Of a stretch of DNA of 64,000 nt, positions 43,926 through 51,806 are shown piece by piece (position 1 is the first letter of the stretch; the number at the start of each line of letters is the position of its first letter). The notes beneath the pieces are model-generated. The model made no database searches, was not told where the DNA came from, and worked only from the letters and a program-made list of their open reading frames with translations. The position numbers and the translations under genes were made by a program. The stretch spans positions 62,001 to 126,000 of the forward strand of contig JAFQXO010000011.1 in NCBI GenBank assembly GCA_017406925.1, written 5' to 3'. The DNA comes from Eubacterium sp. (GTDB lineage Bacteria > Bacillota > Clostridia > Lachnospirales > Lachnospiraceae).

Positions 43926-45209
43926 TTACGCTTCTCTCACGATAATCTCGTGTCTACCAGGACCATTACTTACCATCTTGATTGGCACACCAAGTTCCTT
44001 CTCGACGAACTCGATATACTTTCTACAGTTCTCTGGCAAGTCTTCGTACTTCGTGATACCACTGATATCTGATTTCCATCCTGGAAGTTTCTCATATACA
44101 GGCTTAGCCTTCTTGAGTTTCGCTGTTACAGGGAAGTCCTTTGTAACTTCACCGTCTATTTCATATCCCACACATACTGGAATCTCATCTAAGTATCCGA
44201 GTACATCTAGCACTGTGAATACAACCTCTGTGGCTCCCTGCATCTGAACGCCGTATCTACTAGCCACACAGTCGAACCAACCCATTCTACGTGGTCTTCC
44301 TGTCGTAGCTCCGTACTCTCCGCCGTCGCCGCCGCGTTTTCTGAGTTCTTCTGCTTCCTCTTCGTCCAAAATCTCAGTCACGAACTCACCAGCGCCGACT
44401 GCACTAGAGTATGCCTTTACGACACATGTTATATTGTCAATCTCATATGGCGCGAGACCTGCACCGATGGCGCCGTACGCCGCCAATGTCGATGAAGATG
44501 TAACCATAGGATAAATACCAAAATCAGGGTCCTTCAATGTACCCAACTGACCTTCAAGAAGAATATTCTTTCCTTCTTTGATGGCCTTTCTCAAATATTG
44601 TGCTACATCGCAAACATATGGCTCCACGATATCCCTGTAAACGTGAAGTGTCTCCAACAGAGCATTAGGATTAATCAAAGGTTTGTGATACATATGCTCT
44701 AGGATAATGTTCTTTTGCTCCGCAACACGCTCGACCTTCTCTTTCAAGATTTCATCGTCAAACAACTCAGAAACCTGGAAGCCGATCTTCGCGTATTTAT
44801 CTGAATAGAAAGGTGCGATACCAGACTTAGTAGAACCGAAAGCCTTGCCTCCGAGTCTCTCTTCCTCATACGCATCAAATTCCATATGATATGGCATAAG
44901 GATTTGTGCGCGGTCTGAAACCAAGATGTGTGGTCTTGGCACACCTTTAGATACAATCTCGTCTATTTCTTTCTGTAAAAATGGAATGTTAAGGGCTACT
45001 CCATTACCGATAATGGATGTAGTGTGCTGATAAAACACGCCCGATGGGAGCATGTGAAGTGAAAACTTTCCATACTCATTTATAATAGTGTGACCTGCAT
45101 TAGATCCACCCTGAAATCTGATGATAATATCAGACTGTTCTCCGAGCATATCAGTGATTTTGCCCTTGCCTTCGTCACCCCAATTGGCGCCGACTATAGC
45201 TCTAACCAT
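43926..45209 (-). CDS. purA: Adenylosuccinate synthetase
   Basis: 427 residues; joins IMP and aspartate with GTP on the way to AMP. N-terminal GANWGDEGKGKITDMLG phosphate loop, GGSNAGHTI, and the C-terminal GTSP-type loop region are recognisable (VGAGEFVTEI, GRPRRMGWFDCV). SD AGGAGGA. The promoter at 45265-45293 lies back to back with that of nfnA. Confidence 0.97.
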   Translation of the reverse strand: MVRAIVGANWGDEGKGKITDMLGEQSDIIIRFQGGSNAGHTIINEYGKFSLHMLPSGVFYQHTTSIIGNGVALNIPFLQKEIDEIVSKGVPRPHILVSDRAQILMPYHMEFDAYEEERLGGKAFGSTKSGIAPFYSDKYAKIGFQVSELFDDEILKEKVERVAEQKNIILEHMYHKPLINPNALLETLHVYRDIVEPYVCDVAQYLRKAIKEGKNILLEGQLGTLKDPDFGIYPMVTSSSTLAAYGAIGAGLAPYEIDNITCVVKAYSSAVGAGEFVTEILDEEEAEELRKRGGDGGEYGATTGRPRRMGWFDCVASRYGVQMQGATEVVFTVLDVLGYLDEIPVCVGYEIDGEVTKDFPVTAKLKKAKPVYEKLPGWKSDISGITKYEDLPENCRKYIEFVEKELGVPIKMVSNGPGRHEIIVREA

Positions 45210-45264
45210 AAATTCCTCCTAATATATTCCAATCGCTTGATTTTCCTCGCTTCAAGCCATACTT

Positions 45265-45293
45265 ATTATATATGATTGGGGGTAAAATAGCAA
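45265..45293 (-). promoter_or_regulatory. Promoter of purA
   Basis: Minus-strand TTGCTA (45293-45288) and TATAAT (45270-45265), spacer exactly 17. Confidence 0.7.
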
Positions 45294-45322
45294 TTGATAA
45301 AAAAATATCAATGTGCTATACT
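45294..45322 (+). promoter_or_regulatory. Promoter of nfnAB
   Basis: TTGATA (45294-45299) and TATACT (45317-45322), spacer 17, with TG one base before the -10. Its -35 box directly touches the purA -35 box. Confidence 0.7.
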
Positions 45323-45359
45323 TTTTCTTGTACTTTTTATAGGAAAAAATGGAGAAAAA

Positions 45360-46205
45360 ATGTTTAAAGTAGCGAATTTTGAACAATTAAATGACGATGT
45401 TATTCGCCTGGATATCGAAGCTCCTTTCGTCGCTAAAAAGGCGAAAGCGGGACAGTTCGTGGTGCTTCGCATCGACGAATATGGTGAACGCGTTCCTTTC
45501 ACTATTATGAACGCCGATCCAGAGACTGGCCTTGTAACTATCATAGTTCAAGTGGTTGGTCAGACTACTATGCTTCTATCGCAGCTTCGCACTGGTGATT
45601 ACATCGAAGATTTCGTTGGACCACTTGGAAAAGCTACAGATTTTGGCAACGCCAAGAAGGCATGTGTCATTGGCGGTGGCGTAGGCAACGCCATAGCATA
45701 TCCATCAGCTAAGGCTCTTCATGAGATGGGCGCTGAGGTAGATGTTATCGCCGGATTTAGAACGAAAGATATTATCATCCTTGAGGATGAGTACAAAGAT
45801 ATATGCGATAACCTTTATATCACTACAGACGACGGTTCTTACGGTGAGAAAGGTTTCGTTACTGACAAACTTCAGAGTTTAATTGATGCAGGCAATGATT
45901 ACGACCTCGTGATTGCTATCGGTCCTGTTATTATGATGAAGTTTGTATCTAAGGTTACTGAACCATACGGTATTAAGACTTTAGTTTCTCTGAACCCTAT
46001 TATGATTGACGGCACTGGCATGTGCGGTGGCTGTCGTGTTCAGGTAGGCGGCGAGATGAAGTTTGCATGTGTGGACGGACCTGATTTTGATGGACACCAG
46101 GTAGATTACGATGAACTTATGAGTCGTAATGCTACTTTCAGTGACTACGAGGCTCACGGCAGAGATAATTGTCGACTTTTTAAAGCAGCAAGGGAGGTGA
46201 AATAA
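45360..46205 (+). CDS. nfnA: NADH-dependent ferredoxin:NADP oxidoreductase, NfnA subunit
   Basis: 281 residues from ATG 45360 (GGAG 5 bases ahead). Small subunit of the electron-bifurcating transhydrogenase that couples NADH and reduced ferredoxin to NADP reduction. FAD-binding barrel (GQFVVLRIDEYGERVPFTI), NAD-binding GGGVGNAIAYPSAKAL, and the 2Fe-2S site D-G-T-G-M-C-G-G-C...C, in which an Asp stands with three Cys as described for Nfn. The stop overlaps the nfnB start (TAATG). Confidence 0.92.
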   Translation: MFKVANFEQLNDDVIRLDIEAPFVAKKAKAGQFVVLRIDEYGERVPFTIMNADPETGLVTIIVQVVGQTTMLLSQLRTGDYIEDFVGPLGKATDFGNAKKACVIGGGVGNAIAYPSAKALHEMGAEVDVIAGFRTKDIIILEDEYKDICDNLYITTDDGSYGEKGFVTDKLQSLIDAGNDYDLVIAIGPVIMMKFVSKVTEPYGIKTLVSLNPIMIDGTGMCGGCRVQVGGEMKFACVDGPDFDGHQVDYDELMSRNATFSDYEAHGRDNCRLFKAAREVK

Positions 46206-47590
46206 TGCCAAATATGTCATTAGAAAAAATCCCTATGCCTGTACAGGAGCCAGATGTAAGAAATAAGAATTTTGACGAGGTGGCTCTCGGCTATACTGAA
46301 GAAATGGCCATCGAAGAAGCTACTCGTTGTATTAATTGTAAAAATAAACCTTGTATGACTGGTTGTCCGGTGCAAGTACGCATTCCGGAGTTCATAGCCA
46401 AGGTAGCTGAAGGTCAGTTCGAGGAAGCATACCAGATTATCACTGACACTAATGGACTTCCTGCTATCTGTGGACGTGTATGTCCTCAGGAGAGCCAATG
46501 TGAGTCTAAGTGTGTGCGCGGTATCAAGGGAGAGCCTGTCGCTATCGGACGTCTCGAGAGATTCGTTGCCGATTATCATATGGCTCACGAACACGACGAG
46601 GCTGTAAAACCTGAATCAAACGGTATTAAGGTTGCAGTTATCGGTGCTGGTCCTGCTGGTCTCACTTGTGCTGCTGACCTAGCAAAGTTGGGCTACGAAG
46701 TTACTATATTCGAAGCATTCCACAAAGCTGGCGGTGTTTTAGTTTATGGTATTCCTGAATTTAGATTGCCGAAGGCAATCGTCCAGGCTGAGGTAGAAAA
46801 CCTCGAAAAGCTTGGCGTTAAGATTGAGACTAACATGGTTATCGGCCGTGTTCTTTCAATAGATGAGATTATGGATATGGGTTATAAGGCTGTGTTCATC
46901 GGTTCCGGTGCTGGTCTTCCTATGTTTATGAATATCGAGGGCGAATCGCTTATCGGCGTTTGCTCCGCTAACGAGTATCTAACTCGTGTGAACCTTATGA
47001 AGGCTTACGATGATGATTACGATACTCCTGTTTTGAAAAGTAAAAAGGTCGCTGTAGTCGGCGGCGGTAATGTGGCAATGGATGCCGCACGTACTGCAAA
47101 GAGACTGGGCGCTGAGGAAGTATATATAGTTTATCGCCGTAGCATGGAGGAGTTGCCAGCTAGAGCTGAGGAAGTTCACCACGCGCAAGAGGAAGGCATT
47201 ATCTTTAAGATGCTTCACAATCCTACGAAGATCATCGGCGATGACAACGGTCGCGTGACTGGTATGGAATGCATCCAGATGGAACTCGGAGAACCTGACG
47301 AGTCAGGCAGACGCTCTCCTATTCCTATCGAGGGTTCTGAATTCACAGTAAACCTTGATACAGTGATTATGTCGATTGGTACTTCTCCTAACCCACTGCT
47401 TAGAACTACTACTGATGGCTTAGAAGCCAATGACCGTGGATGTCTCATAGTAAATGAAGATACACTCGAGACGACAAGAGGCAATGTCTACGCGGGCGGC
47501 GATGCCGTTACAGGTGCCGCAACAGTAATACTTGCGATGGGTGCTGGCAAGAAGGCAGCTGAGGAAATAGATAGAAAACTTAAAAACTAA
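46205..47590 (+). CDS. nfnB: NfnB subunit (glutamate synthase small-chain-like)
   Basis: 461 residues. Large subunit of Nfn, with 4Fe-4S cysteines in CINCKNKPCMTGCP and CGRVCPQESQCESKC, FAD-binding VIGAGPAGLTCAADLAKLGYEVT and NADP-binding VVGGGNVAMDAARTAKRLGAEEVYIVYRR. Same family as GltA-type glutamate synthase subunits, but the partner NfnA fixes the assignment. SD GGGAGG; overlap with nfnA by 1 base. Regenerates NADPH for biosynthesis in this anaerobe. Confidence 0.94.
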   Translation: MPNMSLEKIPMPVQEPDVRNKNFDEVALGYTEEMAIEEATRCINCKNKPCMTGCPVQVRIPEFIAKVAEGQFEEAYQIITDTNGLPAICGRVCPQESQCESKCVRGIKGEPVAIGRLERFVADYHMAHEHDEAVKPESNGIKVAVIGAGPAGLTCAADLAKLGYEVTIFEAFHKAGGVLVYGIPEFRLPKAIVQAEVENLEKLGVKIETNMVIGRVLSIDEIMDMGYKAVFIGSGAGLPMFMNIEGESLIGVCSANEYLTRVNLMKAYDDDYDTPVLKSKKVAVVGGGNVAMDAARTAKRLGAEEVYIVYRRSMEELPARAEEVHHAQEEGIIFKMLHNPTKIIGDDNGRVTGMECIQMELGEPDESGRRSPIPIEGSEFTVNLDTVIMSIGTSPNPLLRTTTDGLEANDRGCLIVNEDTLETTRGNVYAGGDAVTGAATVILAMGAGKKAAEEIDRKLKN

Positions 47591-47604
47591 TAATTATTAT
47601 TAAA

Positions 47605-47646
47605 TAAAAAAGCTTCGAGAGATTCATTTCTCTCGAAGCCTTTTTT
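47605..47646. terminator. Bidirectional terminator between nfnB and the GH128-type gene
   Basis: GCTTCGAGAGA (47612-47622) and TCTCTCGAAGC (47629-47639) with a 6-base loop, flanked by AAAAAA and TTTTTT. Confidence 0.9.
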
Positions 47647-47672
47647 ATTGTTATGATTAAAGCAATTCAAAT

Positions 47673-49760
47673 TTACTTAGTACTTGCTTTCTTTTTCTTG
47701 CTCCACTTTCCGTATAGTTTCGCTTTTCCGTTCATCTTGTATGCTCTAATCTTAATATGATATGTAGTACTGCGATCAAGTTTCTTTAAAGTGTACTTAG
47801 TTTTCTTTGTATTCTTAATCCAGTAACCGTCAAACCATTTGTTATCTGAATACTTGATTTGATAACCCTTGGCACCCTTAACCTTGCCATATTTAATCTT
47901 CAAAGATCTCTTTTTGCGAGTCACTTTCTTCTTGATTTTAACTTTGCCTGGAGCCTTTGGTTTTTTTGTTGTTGGCTTAACCGTAGGTTTTGCCGTTGGC
48001 TTAACTGTAGTCACAGTTGTTGGCACTACAGTTGTAGTAGGTGCTTTAGTTGTTGTAGGCTTAACTGTTGTCGGCTTTGCTGTAGTCGATACCGGTGTGG
48101 TAGTCTCATCTATACTTGGATCGTCCGTACCATAAAGAGCAACATCGTAGATTGAATAACCATACTCCGTTGTTTTCTTATAGCCATAGATCCTTACGTA
48201 TCTTCCTGAGAACATCTTGTCGAAAGTAGTTTCATCCAATCTATTCTGAGATTTGGTAGCACCATTAATTACAGCTACTTGTTCGAAATTAGTTCCATCA
48301 TTAGAAACTTCTATTCTATAATCTGAAGCACTAGCCTCCTCCCATATGATAGAAACCTTCTTGATATTCCTAACTTGTCCAAGGTCAATCTGAAGATATG
48401 CCTCTGACAAAGCATGTGGTGATTCCCATCTAGTAGTAATGCTCTCATCTATTGCATATTCAGCTAAATTGCCACTCGTAGTAGTGGATGCAGTTGCTGT
48501 TCCACCCTGCGTAATATAATCTATAACTGGCTTTCCATTTATAACGCCAATATTATCCAACAATGTTCTGCGAGTTGAGAACTCTGTAGTATAAGGTACT
48601 TCTGGTTCCTCATGAGGGTCATATCCTTCAGGAAGTCCCAATTCTTTATAAACTTCTCCACCTGCTGTCAATTCTCCAGTAGAATAATGCCATAGTCCTA
48701 CGTTGTATCCGTTTGGTGGATTGTTATCAGCATTGAAGCCGAAGGCTGCATAACGCTCAACATGCTCGTTTGCGTCTAACAGCGGCATAACTGTCTCCCA
48801 GAATTCCTTAGTTCCATTAGCGCCTGTAGCTGTAACACTGTTTCCTGTAGTTGAAAACTCTGTAACCCAGATTGGAAGGTGATACTTCTCCCATGTCCAA
48901 TCGATTACATTTTCCATGAACCAATTGGCCATACCTGATCCACCGTAGTTTTCTGGATAGCAGTGAATTGAAATAAAGTCTGGTTTATAATCTGTATCAT
49001 CTAGTTTGTCCATAAATGGACCAAACCATGGTTTCCACGAATCATCTTGTGAGGCCTTTGGCCACAATGCTGTAACAGGAGATGATATTTCGATTCCATC
49101 TTTCTGAGCCATTCCGTCTAGTCCTTGCCATACTCCATATACTGCACTCACTGTCATATTACACTGACCTTGTAAATCAGGCTCATTGAATGTAAGAATA
49201 TGTCTATACTTATTATTCTTTGCTCTATTTACTCGTGTTTTGAAATCGTTAGATGTTGTTGATTTCCAAACCATAGGCACATACTCAATGCCTTTGTACT
49301 GGTTTCCAGATGATGGGCCACTATCGCCCCAGTTATAATACCAAGAAATACCCATATCCTTTGTAGGGCACTTTGCACCCATATCAGACGAGAGACCAAG
49401 TCCTTTCTTGGTCAGAGCAAACTTTGTACTTGTCTCCTCCTTATGGCCGTTGGCCAATTGTGCTTCAACCCTTAGAGTATGCATAGCAACGCTAGTTGTA
49501 TAGCATTCGTACTTAGTATCTGTAGTAGTGCCTTGTTCCACATCGTCCATATATACTGTATACTCAGTAACTGACTCTGAAGGGGCTGTCCATTCCACAT
49601 CAAAAGAACCACCTGGTACCAACTGATTGAAGGTAGGTGATGTAATGGCAAATGCTGCCGCCTGTACTTCCGTCGTCTTCTTATGAGCGAACGCTGGTAT
49701 TAAAACCACAACTAATGCTAACGTCATCAGAATCGCTAACAATCTACTAGTTTTCTTCAT
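47673..49760 (-). CDS. Secreted GH128-like (Asl1-type) glucanase with F5/8C and lysine-rich C-terminal domain
   Basis: 695 residues from ATG 49760 (GGAGG 8 bases before). Signal peptide, a short Fn3-like domain (about 38-115), then an Asl1-like glycosidase domain (about 120-385): acid/base Glu in LTFNEPDLQG (residue 193) and nucleophile Glu in IWVTEFSTTG (about 301), the GH128 pattern for beta-1,3-glucan. Next a discoidin/CBM32 domain (residues about 425-550: AEYAIDESITTRWESPHALSEAYLQIDLG), a Thr/Pro/Val linker and the Lys-rich Fn3-like domain shared with the GH16 protein. The assignment to GH128 is by motif; substrate is inferred. Confidence 0.85.
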   Translation of the reverse strand: MKKTSRLLAILMTLALVVVLIPAFAHKKTTEVQAAAFAITSPTFNQLVPGGSFDVEWTAPSESVTEYTVYMDDVEQGTTTDTKYECYTTSVAMHTLRVEAQLANGHKEETSTKFALTKKGLGLSSDMGAKCPTKDMGISWYYNWGDSGPSSGNQYKGIEYVPMVWKSTTSNDFKTRVNRAKNNKYRHILTFNEPDLQGQCNMTVSAVYGVWQGLDGMAQKDGIEISSPVTALWPKASQDDSWKPWFGPFMDKLDDTDYKPDFISIHCYPENYGGSGMANWFMENVIDWTWEKYHLPIWVTEFSTTGNSVTATGANGTKEFWETVMPLLDANEHVERYAAFGFNADNNPPNGYNVGLWHYSTGELTAGGEVYKELGLPEGYDPHEEPEVPYTTEFSTRRTLLDNIGVINGKPVIDYITQGGTATASTTTSGNLAEYAIDESITTRWESPHALSEAYLQIDLGQVRNIKKVSIIWEEASASDYRIEVSNDGTNFEQVAVINGATKSQNRLDETTFDKMFSGRYVRIYGYKKTTEYGYSIYDVALYGTDDPSIDETTTPVSTTAKPTTVKPTTTKAPTTTVVPTTVTTVKPTAKPTVKPTTKKPKAPGKVKIKKKVTRKKRSLKIKYGKVKGAKGYQIKYSDNKWFDGYWIKNTKKTKYTLKKLDRSTTYHIKIRAYKMNGKAKLYGKWSKKKKASTK

Positions 49761-49785
49761 TTCGAAAACCTCCATTTCTTGTTCA

Positions 49786-49829
49786 GTTTTCCACTAACAT
49801 CCCCCGCGATGTTATAATCGTCCGTTCTT
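49786..49829 (-). promoter_or_regulatory. Three-part leader element of the GH128-type gene
   Basis: On the minus strand AAGAACGGAC (49829-49820), 14 bases, GGGGG (49805-49801), 7 bases, TGGAAAAC (49793-49786). The same three blocks in the same order precede the first CotH gene at 60782-60824. Confidence 0.5.
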
Positions 49830-49942
49830 ATCTATCGTAATTATAAAGCATTTCTACTAAAAAATACACACCAAATCAAAATTTACATCACTTTTAAAAA
49901 GACCTTTATCGTTCCTTTTATTTACTATATTCTGCCTTCTCG

Positions 49943-49951
49943 TGTTATAAT
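49943..49951 (+). promoter_or_regulatory. Extended -10 promoter of the rubredoxin gene
   Basis: TG-T-TATAAT, with a TTTACT -35 candidate 19 bases upstream. Confidence 0.5.
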
Positions 49952-49980
49952 ACTAATAGCTTATTTTTAAGGAGGCTTTT

Positions 49981-50145
49981 ATGGATAAATATTTTTGTAA
50001 CCCATGTGGTTACGTATACGATCCAGAAAAGGGCGATCCAGAGCACGGTATTGCCCCAGGCACACCATTTGAGGATTTACCAGATGATTGGTGCTGCCCT
50101 CTCTGTGGAGTAGAAAAGACTGCTTTCCAGAGAGTCATTGAATAA
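49981..50145 (+). CDS. Rubredoxin
   Basis: 54 residues: cysteines in [10 protein letters not shown] and CCPLCGVEK form the two C-x2-C knuckles that bind one iron; [23 protein letters not shown] is the family signature. Small electron carrier, typical of anaerobes, here as a single-gene unit with AAGGAGG SD, own promoter and terminator. It may serve oxygen or peroxide detoxification. Confidence 0.96.
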   Translation: MDKYFCNPCGYVYDPEKGDPEHGIAPGTPFEDLPDDWCCPLCGVEKTAFQRVIE

Positions 50146-50165
50146 GGCGAAAGCCATTTTATAAA

Positions 50166-50199
50166 AAGAGGGACTATTGCTTATGCAATAGTCCCTTTT
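50166..50199. terminator. Bidirectional terminator between the rubredoxin gene and glpK
   Basis: GGGACTATTGC (50170-50180) and GCAATAGTCCC (50185-50195), loop TTAT, with AAAA/TTTT on the flanks. Confidence 0.88.
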
Positions 50200-50233
50200 A
50201 GTTAGAATTATTATTTGCTGCCATACTTCGTTA

Positions 50234-51730
50234 TTATTTTGAATAACTTATCGCACAATCTACTGCCTTCTTCCAACCCTTTACGAGTTCCTCTGATTTT
50301 TCGGTAGGCATCTCTGGCTTGAAAACTCTATCAACAGCCGAATGGCTTTTCAGCTCTTCTTTGTCACTCCAATAACCACTTGCCAATCCCGCAAGATATG
50401 CCGCACCTAATCCTGTTGTCTCAATCACAGTAGGCCTCACTACTTCTTTGTTTGATATGTCTGACTGGAATTGTAGAAGAAGGTTATTTATGCAAGCTCC
50501 TCCATCCACTTTTATAGTGTTAATACCTCCCGCATCTTCTTCCATTGCTGTTAATACATCATTCGTCTGGAATGCCAGAGATTCAAGCGTAGCGCGAACG
50601 AAATGTTCTTTTGTAGTTCCGCGTGTAAGTCCAACTGCAACTCCTCTTGCATCCTGCTCCCAGTATGGAGCACCAAGTCCCGTGAACGCTGGCACCACAT
50701 AGACGCCATCAGTGTCGGAAACCTTCGAGGCAATCTCTTCACTTTGAGGTGCAGTTTCTACCATCTTCATTGCATCTCTCAACCATTGGATGGCCGAGCC
50801 AGAGACAAAGACGCTACCTTCTAGGGCATACTGGATATCATCAGTTGATGCTGCAATAGTTGTCAAAAGTCCATTTTTCGATGTCACAGGCTTATTTCCT
50901 GTGTTCATCATCAAGAAACCACCCGTTCCATATGTGTTTTTGATATCTCTATCCTCAAAGCAACACTGTCCAAACAACGCAGCCTGTTGATCTCCTGCAA
51001 CTCCCATAATAGGAATCTTTTCACCTAGCAATTCTTCGCTTGCATAGCCGAATAACCCGCTAGATTTCATTGCCTCCGGCAATAAAGATTTTGGAACATC
51101 CAGCAATTCTAAAAGTTCGTCATCCCAGTCTAAGTCGTGTATATTAAAGAGCATTGTTCGTGATGCGTTAGTGTAGTCTGTCGCATGAACTTCGCCTGCA
51201 CTCAAGTTCCACATAAGCCATGTGTCGACTGTGCCAAAAAGAAGTTCTCCTTTTTTTGCTCTCTCGTATGCTCCTTCGACATTATCTAAAATCCACTTAA
51301 TCTTTGTGCCTGAAAAATATGCATCAGGTCTAAGCCCAGTCTTTGATGGAATGAGTTCAGTCTTTCCTTCGCTTTCAAGTTTATCCGAGAGTTCATCTAC
51401 CATTTCCGATGTTCTTCTACATTGCCAAACTATTGCGTTATAAATAGGCTCACCTGTATTCTTATCCCACACTATAGTTGTCTCTCGCTGATTGGTGATG
51501 CCTATGGCATCAACATCACTAGGACTCACATCTGCCTCTTTTAAGACTTCAAGCATCGTCCACTTTTGAGACTCCCAAATATCCATTGGGTCGTGCTCGA
51601 CCCAACCTGGCTGTGGAAATATTTGTCTATATTCTTTGCTAACCTGCTTTACTACCTCACCGTCGTGATTGAACAAAATCGTTCTTGAGCTTGTAGTTCC
51701 TTGGTCTAGCGCCATTATATATTTTCCCAT
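50234..51730 (-). CDS. glpK: Glycerol kinase
   Basis: 498 residues; makes sn-glycerol-3-phosphate. [41 protein letters not shown] and [19 protein letters not shown] are family landmarks, and the length is typical. SD AGGAGG. Single-gene unit with extended -10 promoter at 51748-51753 directly following the glgP terminator. Confidence 0.96.
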   Translation of the reverse strand: MGKYIMALDQGTTSSRTILFNHDGEVVKQVSKEYRQIFPQPGWVEHDPMDIWESQKWTMLEVLKEADVSPSDVDAIGITNQRETTIVWDKNTGEPIYNAIVWQCRRTSEMVDELSDKLESEGKTELIPSKTGLRPDAYFSGTKIKWILDNVEGAYERAKKGELLFGTVDTWLMWNLSAGEVHATDYTNASRTMLFNIHDLDWDDELLELLDVPKSLLPEAMKSSGLFGYASEELLGEKIPIMGVAGDQQAALFGQCCFEDRDIKNTYGTGGFLMMNTGNKPVTSKNGLLTTIAASTDDIQYALEGSVFVSGSAIQWLRDAMKMVETAPQSEEIASKVSDTDGVYVVPAFTGLGAPYWEQDARGVAVGLTRGTTKEHFVRATLESLAFQTNDVLTAMEEDAGGINTIKVDGGACINNLLLQFQSDISNKEVVRPTVIETTGLGAAYLAGLASGYWSDKEELKSHSAVDRVFKPEMPTEKSEELVKGWKKAVDCAISYSK

Positions 51731-51747
51731 AATGTCCTCCTAGAGCA

Positions 51748-51757
51748 ATTATACCAT
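51748..51757 (-). promoter_or_regulatory. Promoter of glpK
   Basis: Minus-strand TG-G-TATAAT (-10 at 51753-51748), with TTGTTT at 16 bases upstream. Confidence 0.5.
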
Positions 51758-51773
51758 TTGGTTTTCTAAAAAC

Positions 51774-51802
51774 AAAAGAGGCAAAGCATTGCTTTGCCTC
51801 TT
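51774..51802 (-). terminator. Terminator after glgP
   Basis: AAGAGGCAAAGC / GCTTTGCCTCTT perfect 12-bp stem with 3-base loop, then TTTTGTTTTT on the minus strand. Confidence 0.88.
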
Positions 51803-51806
51803 AATC

